Positions 23,605-31,653 of a DNA stretch of 36,482 bases are shown here, piece after piece. Within the stretch, counting starts at the first letter, position 1; each line of letters opens with the position of its first letter. This DNA is from Acidobacteriaceae bacterium (GTDB lineage Bacteria; Acidobacteriota; Terriglobia; Terriglobales; Acidobacteriaceae). The notes under the pieces were generated by a model. That model made no database searches, was not told the origin of the DNA, and worked only from the letters and a program-made list of their open reading frames with translations. Made by a program: the position numbers and the translations under genes. Location of the stretch: NCBI GenBank assembly GCA_003132405.1, contig PKXQ01000126.1:1-36482 (forward strand), given 5' to 3'.

Positions 23605-25895
23605 ATCTCATCGAGAATGTCAGCCGTCGTATCAGCCAGCATCGTCCCAGCCAGCACGTTAGTCGAAGAGGATTCCTGCAGACGGCGCTTGCCAACGGCG
23701 CGTTCGTGCTCAGCGTCCGTTTCATTCCGCAGCCGCTCTTCGCCGCGGAAGGCGAAGCCGCACCAGCCTTCGATGCCAGCCTGTGGATGTCGATCGCGTC
23801 CGACGGCACTGTCACCATCGTTGCTCATCGCTCGGAGATGGGATGCGGCAGCCGCACCGCATTGCCTCTGATTGTCGCCGACGAACTCGATGCAGATTGG
23901 TCGAAGGTCAGGATCGATCAGGCGATTGGCGATCCGAAATACGGTGAGCAGGATACAGACGGCTCGCATTCCGTTCGCAGCAACTTCGATTTGATGCGCC
24001 GCGTGGGCGCTACCGGACGCGTCATGCTGATCAGTGCCGCGGCCGCACAGTGGGGCGTTCCGCAGGCAGAGTGCACGACTGAGCCGCATTTCGTTATTCA
24101 CCGAGGTAGCGGGCGCAAGCTTGGCTATGGCGACCTTGCCACGGCTGCGGCAAAGCTCCCGGTTCCCAGACAAGAGAATCTTCCTCTGCCGCTCAAGAAA
24201 CGTTCTGAGTGGCGCTACATCGGCAAAGAAAGTAATTCTCTATTCGATCTTCCTGAGATCGTTACCGGTCAGGCAATTTTCGGTATGGATGCGACCATGC
24301 CGGGAATGGTTTTCGCATCGGTTGAGCATCCGCCCGTGCTTGGACAAAAGATCAAGTCGTACGACGACAAGGCCGCACTGCAAGTGGCTGGCGTTCAAAA
24401 AACTTTAACTATCGAAACTTTCAAACCACCGCATCAGTTCCAACCGCTGGGCGGAGTCGCCGTGATCGCCGACAACACCTGGGCGACTTTCCAGGGACGC
24501 AAGAGCTTAAAGATCGAGTGGGACAGCAGTCCGCATTCGATCTATAACTCAGCGCCGTTTCGGAAGACGCTCGAAGCCACTTCGCGGCAGCCGGGCAAGG
24601 TCGTGCGCAACGTAGGCGATGTGGATGCGGCTTTTGCGCAGAGTGGCAAGTCTGGCGGAAAAATTATTGAGGCCGAGTTCTATACACCGCACCTGGCACA
24701 CGTTTCCATGGAGCCGCCTGTAGCGGTCGCCGAGTATCGCAACGGAAAAGTGCTGGCATGGGCTCCGACGCAAAATCCGCAGGCGGTGCAGGAGACGATT
24801 GCCGGCGTGCTCGGCATAAAAAAAGAAGATGTGACTTGCCACGTCACGTTGCTCGGCGGCGGATTTGGACGCAAGTCAAAGCCCGATCAGGTTGCCGAAG
24901 CTGCCGTTCTTTCGAAACAACTCGGCAAGCCAGTGAAAGTTGTCTGGAGCCGCGAAGACGACATTCACTTCGATTTTTTTCACTCCGTCGCCGCCATGTA
25001 CATGAAGGCTGCGATTGGCCCGGATGGCAAGCCCACCGCCTGGTTGCAGCGCACCGTCTATCCTCCGATTAATTCAACTTTTGACGCATCCGCCAAGTAT
25101 GCCGACGACGAGATGGGTCTGGGATGGAATAATCTTCCCTTCGACATTCCTAACCACCGCGCCGAGAATGGTCCCGCCGATTATCACGTGCGAATCGGCT
25201 GGCTGCGCAGCGTCGCCAATATTTATCATGCATTCGCCATTCAGTCTTTCGCCGACGAGCTTGCCCACAATGCCGACAAAGACTCTGTCGAATACCTGCT
25301 TGATTTGATTGGTCCGGCCCGCACCGTCAGGCTTGATCTCACCGGCGATGAAGCGGAAGACGCCAAGACTTTTCCTCTCGATACAGCTCGTTTGCGCCGT
25401 GTTGTCGAGATCGCAGCCGAGAAATCAGGCTGGGGCAAAAAACCGATGGGCAAAGGGCGCGGACTGGGCATCGCGGCTCATCGGAGTTTCCTTACTTACG
25501 TCGCAACCGTGGTTGAAGTCGAAGTCGACAACCGGGGACAGGTACACATTCCGAATGTGTGGACCGCGGTCGATGCGGGCACCATCGTTAGCCCCGACAA
25601 TGTGCGCAACCAATTCGAGGGAGCGGCTGTTTTTGGAACGAGTCTCGCCTTGTTCGGCGAAATTACCGCAACCAACGGAGTCATCGATCAAAGCAATTTC
25701 GATAATTTTCAGGTCGCACGCATGAACCGCGCTCCGCGCCATGTCGACGTAACGATCGTAGAAAGCGAAGCGCCGCCCGCTGGAGTGGGTGAGCCGGGCG
25801 TGCCGCCATTTGCGCCAGCTCTATGCAACGCGATTTTTGCCGCCACCGGCAAGCGTGTGCGCGAGTTGCCATTGTCAAAAACGAAGCTGGTTTAA
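23601..25895 (+). CDS. Tat-exported molybdopterin large subunit (IorB-like hydroxylase)
   Basis: The 764-residue product begins at ATG 23601 (AAGGAG ten bases upstream, ATGA overlap with the small subunit). A twin-arginine signal, [20 protein letters not shown] (about 20-39), marks folded export. The molybdopterin-binding region follows: [50 protein letters not shown], and the C-terminal [18 protein letters not shown], whose Glu is the conserved base of xanthine-oxidase-family enzymes. The length and domain order match IorB and periplasmic aldehyde dehydrogenases that pass electrons to a cytochrome. The Fe-S subunit has no signal and probably travels with this one. Electron acceptor and substrate are unknown. 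modABC follows directly. Confidence 0.93.
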   Translation: MNLIENVSRRISQHRPSQHVSRRGFLQTALANGAFVLSVRFIPQPLFAAEGEAAPAFDASLWMSIASDGTVTIVAHRSEMGCGSRTALPLIVADELDADWSKVRIDQAIGDPKYGEQDTDGSHSVRSNFDLMRRVGATGRVMLISAAAAQWGVPQAECTTEPHFVIHRGSGRKLGYGDLATAAAKLPVPRQENLPLPLKKRSEWRYIGKESNSLFDLPEIVTGQAIFGMDATMPGMVFASVEHPPVLGQKIKSYDDKAALQVAGVQKTLTIETFKPPHQFQPLGGVAVIADNTWATFQGRKSLKIEWDSSPHSIYNSAPFRKTLEATSRQPGKVVRNVGDVDAAFAQSGKSGGKIIEAEFYTPHLAHVSMEPPVAVAEYRNGKVLAWAPTQNPQAVQETIAGVLGIKKEDVTCHVTLLGGGFGRKSKPDQVAEAAVLSKQLGKPVKVVWSREDDIHFDFFHSVAAMYMKAAIGPDGKPTAWLQRTVYPPINSTFDASAKYADDEMGLGWNNLPFDIPNHRAENGPADYHVRIGWLRSVANIYHAFAIQSFADELAHNADKDSVEYLLDLIGPARTVRLDLTGDEAEDAKTFPLDTARLRRVVEIAAEKSGWGKKPMGKGRGLGIAAHRSFLTYVATVVEVEVDNRGQVHIPNVWTAVDAGTIVSPDNVRNQFEGAAVFGTSLALFGEITATNGVIDQSNFDNFQVARMNRAPRHVDVTIVESEAPPAGVGEPGVPPFAPALCNAIFAATGKRVRELPLSKTKLV

Positions 25896-25909
25896 GTGGA
25901 AAACTCTCG

Positions 25910-26704
25910 ATGAACAAATTGAACAAATTACTCGCGCTAGTGCTCCTCGTCACGGGATCGTTCGCATTTGCGCAGGAAATCACCGTGGCCGCTGCCGCCG
26001 ATATGAGCGCCGCTCTCCCGCCACTCATTGACACTTACACGAAGAAGACCGGACGGACGGTGAAGCTCTCTTTCGGCGCATCAGGCAATCTGACTAATCA
26101 GATACGCAACGGCGCGCCCTTCGATGTCTTCTTCTCCGCCGATGAGGAATATCCCGAACAATTAATCGCCGCTGGGCTGGCGTCGAAAGAGACGCTGTAT
26201 CGTTATTCGGTCGGGCGCCTGGTGCTGTGGGTGCCCTCCGATTCGCCGCTCGATTTGTGGAGGCTCGGCATAAACGCTTTGCTTGATCCCTCGATCAAAA
26301 AGATTTCCATCGCCAATCCCGCGATCGCGCCTTATGGCCGCGCCGCCGCGGCGGCGTTGCGGCACTTCGGAATCTACGATCAAGTTGCAAGCCGCCTCGT
26401 GATCGGAGAAAACATTTCTCAGGCCGCGCAATTCGTCGAATCGGGCAATGCACAGGCTGGACTCGTGGCACTCTCCCATGCGCTCTCGCCCGCCATGAAA
26501 GATAAAGGACGTTACTGGACGGTTCCGCTCGATGCCTATCCCCCGCTGAACCAGGCGGCTGTCGTGCTTTCGAAATCAAAACAGAAGGATGCAGCCCGCA
26601 AGTTTCTGCGATTCGTTCAAAGCGATGAGGCCATCGCCCTGCTTGCGAAATACGGGTTTACTCTGCCTGCGGAAAAACCCTCCACGGGAGAAATAATGAA
26701 ATGA
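25910..26704 (+). CDS. modA: Molybdate-binding protein ModA
   Basis: The 264-residue periplasmic binding protein captures molybdate (or tungstate) for the ABC importer. Start ATG 25910 opens a signal peptide (LNKLLALVLLVTGSFAFAQ, about 3-21). The mature N-terminus EITVAAAADMSAALPPLIDTYTKKTG, then VKLSFGASGNLTNQIRNGAPFDVFFSADEEYP and IANPAIAPYGRAAAAAL, is typical ModA sequence; residues in the AAADMS and FGASGNL loops are expected oxyanion ligands. It begins 14 bases after the hydroxylase stop and overlaps modB by four bases. Placing molybdate uptake directly behind a molybdenum enzyme points to dedicated cofactor supply. Confidence 0.93.
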   Translation: MNKLNKLLALVLLVTGSFAFAQEITVAAAADMSAALPPLIDTYTKKTGRTVKLSFGASGNLTNQIRNGAPFDVFFSADEEYPEQLIAAGLASKETLYRYSVGRLVLWVPSDSPLDLWRLGINALLDPSIKKISIANPAIAPYGRAAAAALRHFGIYDQVASRLVIGENISQAAQFVESGNAQAGLVALSHALSPAMKDKGRYWTVPLDAYPPLNQAAVVLSKSKQKDAARKFLRFVQSDEAIALLAKYGFTLPAEKPSTGEIMK

Positions 26705-27390
26705 ACTGGGAGGCGTTCTGGTTGACGGCCCGTCTCGCAGCCATCGTCTCAACGCTGCTCGTCGCGATCGGAATTCCTATCGCCTACTGGGTGACCTACT
26801 CGCGCTGGCGCTGGAAATTTCTGGTCGAAGCTGCCGTCGCACTGCCCATCGTTCTGCCGCCAACCGTGCTCGGCTTCTATGTGCTCGTGGCGCTCGGCTC
26901 AGGCAGCCCGCTCGGACGCTGGTGGGAATTGCTCACCGGCCACACGCTGGCCTTCACTTTCGAGGGCCTGGTGATCGGGTCGTTGTTATACAGTCTGCCC
27001 TTCGCCGTGCAGCCCTTCGCGGCGTCCTTCGGTGCAGTCGATCGTACGCTGCTGCAAGCGTCGGCATCGCTCGGACATTCTCCGCTCCAAACCTTCCGCC
27101 GCATCGTGCTTCCCCTCTCAAAAGCCGGGCTGATCACGGGATTTGCGCTCAGCTTCGCACACACGCTGGGAGAGTTTGGAGTGGTGCTCATGGTGGGAGG
27201 CAATATTCCCGGCGTAACCCGCACGCTCTCGATTGACATCTATGATCAGGTAGAAACCGCAAATTATTCCAGCGCGAACCAGACGGCTCTGCTTCTGCTG
27301 ATCATCTCGTTCCTTGTGTTGTCGATCGTATATGGTCTGAATCGGTATGGTCTAAGCAGGAGCTCCTGGGCGGTGAGTCCATGGCGGTGA
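26701..27390 (+). CDS. modB: Molybdate ABC transporter permease ModB
   Basis: The 229-residue inner-membrane permease has five to six helices. The cytoplasmic EAA loop that contacts ModC is visible as LLQASASLGHSPLQTFRRIVLPLSKAGLITG, and GFALSFAHTLGEFGVVLMVGGNIPGVTRTLSIDIYDQV is a ModB hallmark. Start ATG 26701 overlaps the modA stop (ATGAAATGA arrangement) and the stop lies past the modC start, so the three genes are translationally coupled. Length is normal for ModB. Confidence 0.95.
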   Translation: MNWEAFWLTARLAAIVSTLLVAIGIPIAYWVTYSRWRWKFLVEAAVALPIVLPPTVLGFYVLVALGSGSPLGRWWELLTGHTLAFTFEGLVIGSLLYSLPFAVQPFAASFGAVDRTLLQASASLGHSPLQTFRRIVLPLSKAGLITGFALSFAHTLGEFGVVLMVGGNIPGVTRTLSIDIYDQVETANYSSANQTALLLLIISFLVLSIVYGLNRYGLSRSSWAVSPWR

Positions 27391-28541
27391 AGGTCCCGCT
27401 CGCGCCCCCAGCCGCACCAAAAATGTCGCCGCAGCCAATCTCTTCCGATCTTGAGGTCCGCATCCGTAAACGCTTTCCACATCCGGAGGGCAGTTTCCAT
27501 CTCAACGTTCATTTTCGCGCCCTCGCCGGTTTCACGATTCTTTTCGGAGCCTCAGGGGCGGGAAAAACCACGCTGCTTGATTGCATTGCCGGCCTGACCG
27601 ATCCTGACGATGGCCGCATTGCGGTTGGCGGTGAGGACATTTACGACTCCCAGAGGAAGCGCAACGTCGCCGCCTGGAAGCGCAACATCGGATACGTTCA
27701 TCAAGAACTGGCGCTATTCCCGCACCTGACTGCAGAAGAAAATATCTCTTACGGCCTGCGCAAGTTGAGCGCAGCGGAACGAAAGATCCGCAGCCGCGAG
27801 ATGCTCGAGGCGTTTCGTATCGAACACCTGCGCGATCGCAGGCCGGCGCAAATTTCCGGAGGCGAGCGCCAACGCGTCGCTTTAGCGCGCGCGCTCGTGA
27901 CCGAACCGCGCACCTTGCTGCTCGATGAACCATTAGCTGCACTCGACCGTCCGACCAAGTCATCGCTGATCGATGATCTTCGAAGGTGGAACCAGAATCA
28001 CCGCGTACCGATTCTCTTCGTCACCCACAATGGAGAGGAAGTATTTGCCCTCGGCGACGAAGTGATTATTCTTGACGGGGGAAAAATCATGGCGCAAGGC
28101 CTGCCGCATGACGTGATGCGGGCGCCTCGGCTGGAGACAGTCGCAAACCTGGCCGGATTTGAAAACATTTTCGATGCCAGCGTCGTTGCGCTGCACGAAG
28201 GTCGCGGCACCATGACCTGCCATTTAAGGAGCGGCACGGTCGAACTGGAGACGCCGCTGGTGCGCGCGGAGGTTGGTTCGCTACTGCGCGTGGGCATTCA
28301 GGCCGGCGATTTGCTGCTGGCAACAGAAGAGCCCCGGGGGCTAAGTGCGCGCAATATTTTGCCGGGGACGATTCGGCGATTGATCCAAAGAGACGTCATG
28401 ATCGCGGCGATCGTTGAGTGCGGAGGCACCAACTTCGAGGCACACCTGACGCTGGCGGCGCGCGATGTTCTGCAATTGAAGCCAGGCAAGAGCGTGTGGG
28501 TAGTGGTCAAAACGCATTCCTGCCACCTGATGGGGGTGTGA
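27381..28541 (+). CDS. modC: Molybdate ABC transporter ATPase ModC
   Basis: The 386-residue ATPase has Walker A FGASGAGKTT (about 55-64), the Q-loop region near YVHQELALFPHLT, the signature ISGGERQRVALARAL, Walker B LLLDEPLAALD, and a His switch in ILFVTHNGEEV. The C-terminal about 140 residues form a TOBE/Mop-like regulatory domain (SARNILPGTIRRLIQRDVMIAAIVECGGTNFEAHLT) that senses molybdate. The start ATG 27381 overlaps modB by ten bases; an in-frame ATG at 27423 would remove a proline-rich 14-residue extension that ModC proteins do not usually have. It is convergent with the glycosyltransferase gene. Confidence 0.93.
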   Translation: MAVKVPLAPPAAPKMSPQPISSDLEVRIRKRFPHPEGSFHLNVHFRALAGFTILFGASGAGKTTLLDCIAGLTDPDDGRIAVGGEDIYDSQRKRNVAAWKRNIGYVHQELALFPHLTAEENISYGLRKLSAAERKIRSREMLEAFRIEHLRDRRPAQISGGERQRVALARALVTEPRTLLLDEPLAALDRPTKSSLIDDLRRWNQNHRVPILFVTHNGEEVFALGDEVIILDGGKIMAQGLPHDVMRAPRLETVANLAGFENIFDASVVALHEGRGTMTCHLRSGTVELETPLVRAEVGSLLRVGIQAGDLLLATEEPRGLSARNILPGTIRRLIQRDVMIAAIVECGGTNFEAHLTLAARDVLQLKPGKSVWVVVKTHSCHLMGV

Positions 28542-28587
28542 GAAAGGTTGCAGCGGCGCCTTCGCTTTTGCGTGCCATTGTCACCTG

Positions 28588-30279
28588 TCAACGGTAACCC
28601 GAACTATTCTCCATTGCAATCACCGCAACCCACTGTCCGTACTTTTCCTTGTGATAGGTAATCGTTCCGCCGAGGCGTTGGGCAATGTCTTCCGGCAGTA
28701 AATCGCGATGGTAGCCGAAGTATTTCTCTTTGACGCGCCGCCATGCCTGCCAGTTGTCAAGCAGCGGATGCGGCGGTTGATACTTGGTGGAAAACACCAG
28801 TGCCACGTCAAACTGGCCCCGAGCGGCGGCGGCCACATCGATTTGCGAGGCGGAAAAATCTTCGATGCGTACAACGCGGAAATGCCGGCCGTCGCTAACG
28901 TAGCCAAGCCACGGCCGCGTAAGTTCATCGGACGCTGGCCACGCTGTGAGCACTCGTGCGCCCGGATATCGCATGGCTATAAAGCGACTCGCTTCCGCAT
29001 GCAGCACGATGTAATCGCGATACGCTAGATTATCTTCAAGAGAAAATCCGTAAGGCGGATTGGTGAACAGCCCGGCGACAAAGGCGATCGCGACCGCTCC
29101 CACAATCAACTTCCAATGACGCGCGCGCCGCCAGAGTGTCGACACCATCACCAGAATCACCAGCGGAACTACCGGCAGCATGTAGCGCGCCAGCACCGCG
29201 CCTCCCACCACTGACATGAAAGCGAGATAGGCGAGCGTGACGGAAAGAAATGCCGCCTGCACCCAGAACGCGATCCGCGGTCGCGTGACATAGTCCGTAA
29301 CTCGGTCCGTAACTCGGCCCGCAACTCGGCCCACGGCCAGGGGCGGACGAAGCATCGCCAGCAATCCCGCCAGCGTAAGCAGATACAAACCAAAATATCC
29401 GAAGAGTTGCCACAGTCTCATTCCAAAGGCCAGGGGAATGCGTAGTGGGCTCAGCGTAGCGGCAACGTTATATCGAAAAAATTCGGGATTACCTAGAAGG
29501 AAGCCGGTCTTTAAATAATGATAGGCATACCAACAGGCGAGAGGCACGACAGGAAGCAGCAGATGCAAATATCGAGTGCGCCGGCCCAAGGGCGGCAGAA
29601 TTTCTTGCCATCGATCAACACGATCATCATTGCGGTTATCGGCGAGCGAGCGGCAACGCCGGCGCAGAAAATAACCAACGAGTTGCCATCCCGCTAGCGC
29701 AACCGAAGCTAGAATCCCCGTTTCTTTCGCCAGTGCCGCGAGCGAAAACCAGACAACCAGCCCCCAGGGGTGATCCTCCAGATAATCAGCCAGCGCCCAA
29801 AACGTGAGCCCGGCCGCCGCCAGGTCAACCAGCGCCATCGAACTCTGCGTGAAGTACACGGGATAGACGGCCACCAACAGCGCGGTCGCCCACGCGACCT
29901 CTACATTTGCGGCAAGGCGCGAAAGTCGAAACACTCCCACCAACGAGAACGCGCTCACCGCCAGCATGGCGGTGCGTGTGACCAGCGGCGAATATCCGCA
30001 GAGGCGCCACGCCAGCGCCAGCCAGGCCATCACCAGCGGAGGATGGGCATTCGACAGCGTGGACTGCGGAATCGGCGATCCGGTCAAAAACAGATCGCGC
30101 GCGACCGGAACGTAATAGCCGGCCTCATCCCAGAAATAAGGAAGGCGCAGCAGCGGCGCGTGCAGCAGCATCAGTCCGACAAAGAACAACGCGAAGAGAA
30201 AGAACTGCTGCGACCACTCGGACGCCGCTGCTCGGGACTGCGTTTTCGGGTCGGAGCGCTGCGTCCGTGACCGGTCCAT
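28588..30279 (-). CDS. GT-C family membrane glycosyltransferase (ArnT/PMT-like)
   Basis: The 563-residue product has about eleven to twelve membrane helices. The first extracytoplasmic loop carries LPYFWDEAGYYVPVARDLFLTG with the acidic pair expected of GT-C enzymes that use polyprenyl-phosphate sugars. A soluble C-terminal region (about 430-563) contains ASRFIAMRYPGARVLTAWPASDELTRPWLGYV. It probably transfers a sugar to a lipid, glycan or protein on the periplasmic side; acceptor unknown. Between two helices there is a tetrapeptide repeat (GRVAGRVTDRVTDYV, about 316-330) coded by 12-bp tandem units. ATG 30279 overlaps the stop of the upstream DUF3467 gene by one base (TAATG), so translation is coupled. 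Confidence 0.88.
   Translation of the reverse strand: MDRSRTQRSDPKTQSRAAASEWSQQFFLFALFFVGLMLLHAPLLRLPYFWDEAGYYVPVARDLFLTGSPIPQSTLSNAHPPLVMAWLALAWRLCGYSPLVTRTAMLAVSAFSLVGVFRLSRLAANVEVAWATALLVAVYPVYFTQSSMALVDLAAAGLTFWALADYLEDHPWGLVVWFSLAALAKETGILASVALAGWQLVGYFLRRRCRSLADNRNDDRVDRWQEILPPLGRRTRYLHLLLPVVPLACWYAYHYLKTGFLLGNPEFFRYNVAATLSPLRIPLAFGMRLWQLFGYFGLYLLTLAGLLAMLRPPLAVGRVAGRVTDRVTDYVTRPRIAFWVQAAFLSVTLAYLAFMSVVGGAVLARYMLPVVPLVILVMVSTLWRRARHWKLIVGAVAIAFVAGLFTNPPYGFSLEDNLAYRDYIVLHAEASRFIAMRYPGARVLTAWPASDELTRPWLGYVSDGRHFRVVRIEDFSASQIDVAAAARGQFDVALVFSTKYQPPHPLLDNWQAWRRVKEKYFGYHRDLLPEDIAQRLGGTITYHKEKYGQWVAVIAMENSSGYR
29298..29333. repeat. Three 12-bp tandem units in the GT-C gene
   Basis: TAACTCGGTCCG, TAACTCGGCCCG and CAACTCGGCCCA are contiguous from 29298 to 29333; a partial unit CATAGTCCG precedes at 29289. 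They are in frame and code for the tetrapeptide pattern x-R-V-x in a loop between helices. Confidence 0.8.
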
Positions 30280-30572
30280 TAGTGGACTGGTCCGCCGGGA
30301 GTGCGCGGATCAAGCTTAATTTCGCCGAACGCGGACTCATAATTCGCTACGTTCTGCTGCAAAAGCGCCGTGAGCGCCTTGGCTTGTTGCGGGCTGAGAT
30401 AAATCCCCTGAAAATTTCGCATCTCGGCCTGCGTCTCCGAGTTTTGCTGCATGGTCCCGAAAACGAGGAAGAAATCCCAGACATTGACCCGTATCTGGAC
30501 GCTGTTGGCATAGGTTTCGCGGTAGTCGGGCGTTTGCACAAACTTCACATTCGGTTGGATCGCCGTATTCAT
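30279..30572 (-). CDS. DUF3467-family small protein
   Basis: The 97-residue product from ATG 30572 matches the DUF3467 pattern as I know it: YANSVQIRVNVWDFFLVFGTM, then IYLSPQQAKALTALLQQNVANYESAFGEI. No signal peptide or membrane segment. Function of the family is unknown. A longer frame to 30776 exists, but its extra N-terminus looks non-coding and no ribosome-binding site supports it; the one at 30572 is also weak. The one-base TAATG overlap with the glycosyltransferase gene indicates coupled translation and suggests a functional pairing. Confidence 0.8.
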   Translation of the reverse strand: MNTAIQPNVKFVQTPDYRETYANSVQIRVNVWDFFLVFGTMQQNSETQAEMRNFQGIYLSPQQAKALTALLQQNVANYESAFGEIKLDPRTPGGPVH

Positions 30573-30750
30573 GACTCGCAGTGTAACGCGTGAGCCGAGA
30601 TCGGAGCAAAGGGCAGGGGATTTCGCCTCGCTGGCGGTGTTATCCGCGCCAACGCGCTCCATTGGGCTATATCTCCGCGCGACGGCAGAAGCCGAGACCG
30701 CCAAAGCCGCGCCCCATAAGCCAATTTCCTCGCAAATTAATCCTCCTTTA

Positions 30751-30790
30751 ACACTAGAGCAACATTGCTGCAACACAGTCCCTCTAGTGT
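30751..30790. promoter_or_regulatory. Long perfect inverted repeat upstream of the OmpR-type regulator
   Basis: ACACTAGAG (30751-30759) and CTCTAGTGT (30782-30790) are perfect 9-bp arms with a 22-base spacer that contains TTGCTGCAA. It lies 55 bases before the regulator start, between it and the divergent DUF3467 gene, and is a good candidate for an operator of either unit, perhaps an autoregulatory site. The rest of 30573-30845 shows no convincing gene. Confidence 0.5.
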
Positions 30791-30845
30791 CGCAAGGGAA
30801 TCATCACGACAAAGTTCTTTCTAAGCGAAGCTTGCGAGGGCGTGT

Positions 30846-31589
30846 ATGGCTCTCTCTCTGGCCATGGAAAATTTGGCGGCAGCCGACAAAGCGCGTTACT
30901 CCGACCTCATCTACGTGGTCGAGGATGACCCCGACGTGTCGCAACTGATCGAACACAACCTGCGTGCGGCCGGCTATGAGGTCTCCACATTTTTCTCGGG
31001 AGCGCCCGTCGTGCCAATGGCAGCCCGAGCTCTGCCGTCACTCTTTCTTCTCGACATCATGTTGCCCGGCATCAGCGGATTCGATCTCTGCCGCCAGATT
31101 CGTCAGCACGAACAATTGGCCAAGACGCCCATCATTTTTCTCTCTGCCCGAACTCAGGAACCCGACCGCCTGCAGGCCTTCGACGTGGGCGGCGACGGAT
31201 ACATCACCAAACCCTTCAGCCCTCGCGAATTGCTCGCCCGCATCCGCAACGTTCTGCGCGTCGCGCCGGATGCTCCGAACCACGAGAAGATTCAGCTCGG
31301 CGAACTTGAAATTGACGTAGCCTCCATGACCGTTCGCGTCGCAGGCAAGACCGTGCTCACCACGGTGCGCGAATTCCGTCTTCTCGAATACCTGGCCCGG
31401 CACCGCGGACGCGTCTTTACCCGCGACCAGTTGCTTGACGCTGTGTGGAAAGAAGGGTCGTTTGTCACTCCGCGCTCGATTGACGTGTTCGTGCGCCGCC
31501 TGCGGGAGAAGATTGAACGCGATCCGCGCCATCCGCGTTATCTGAAAACGTTGCGCGGAGTTGGGTATCGGTTTGAAAATGGGCGCTAG
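30846..31589 (+). CDS. Orphan OmpR/PhoB-family response regulator
   Basis: The 247-residue product has a receiver (about 20-140) with acidic EDD (26-28), phospho-acceptor Asp 70 in LFLLDIMLPGISGFD, switch Ser 100 and Lys 122 in YITKPFSP. A winged-helix output domain follows (about 148-245, FRLLEYLARHRGRVFTRDQLLDAVWKE, TPRSIDVFVRRLREKIERDP, YLKTLRGVGYRFE). All phosphorylation residues are present. ATG 30846 has GAGG six bases upstream; ATG 30864 is an alternative that would drop six residues. No histidine kinase is adjacent, so its partner is elsewhere. It diverges from the DUF3467-glycosyltransferase unit and is convergent with an M28 peptidase gene. Confidence 0.93.
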   Translation: MALSLAMENLAAADKARYSDLIYVVEDDPDVSQLIEHNLRAAGYEVSTFFSGAPVVPMAARALPSLFLLDIMLPGISGFDLCRQIRQHEQLAKTPIIFLSARTQEPDRLQAFDVGGDGYITKPFSPRELLARIRNVLRVAPDAPNHEKIQLGELEIDVASMTVRVAGKTVLTTVREFRLLEYLARHRGRVFTRDQLLDAVWKEGSFVTPRSIDVFVRRLREKIERDPRHPRYLKTLRGVGYRFENGR

Positions 31590-31635
31590 GAGCGCGAAAC
31601 ACCAAGCCCAGTGCGGATGACGAAAGAGGTCATAT

Positions 31636-31652
31636 CATGGCCCTCTGCCATG
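31636..31652. terminator. Small hairpin between convergent genes
   Basis: CATGGC (31636-31641) and GCCATG (31647-31652) are perfect arms around CCTCT between the regulator stop and the peptidase stop. It may end transcription in one or both directions; no T-run is present, so this is a weak call. Confidence 0.3.
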
Positions 31653-31653
31653 G

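Noticed and set aside
25823..25909. Upstream start for ModA
   Set aside because: It overlaps the end of the hydroxylase gene and hides the signal peptide; ATG 25910 fits the family.
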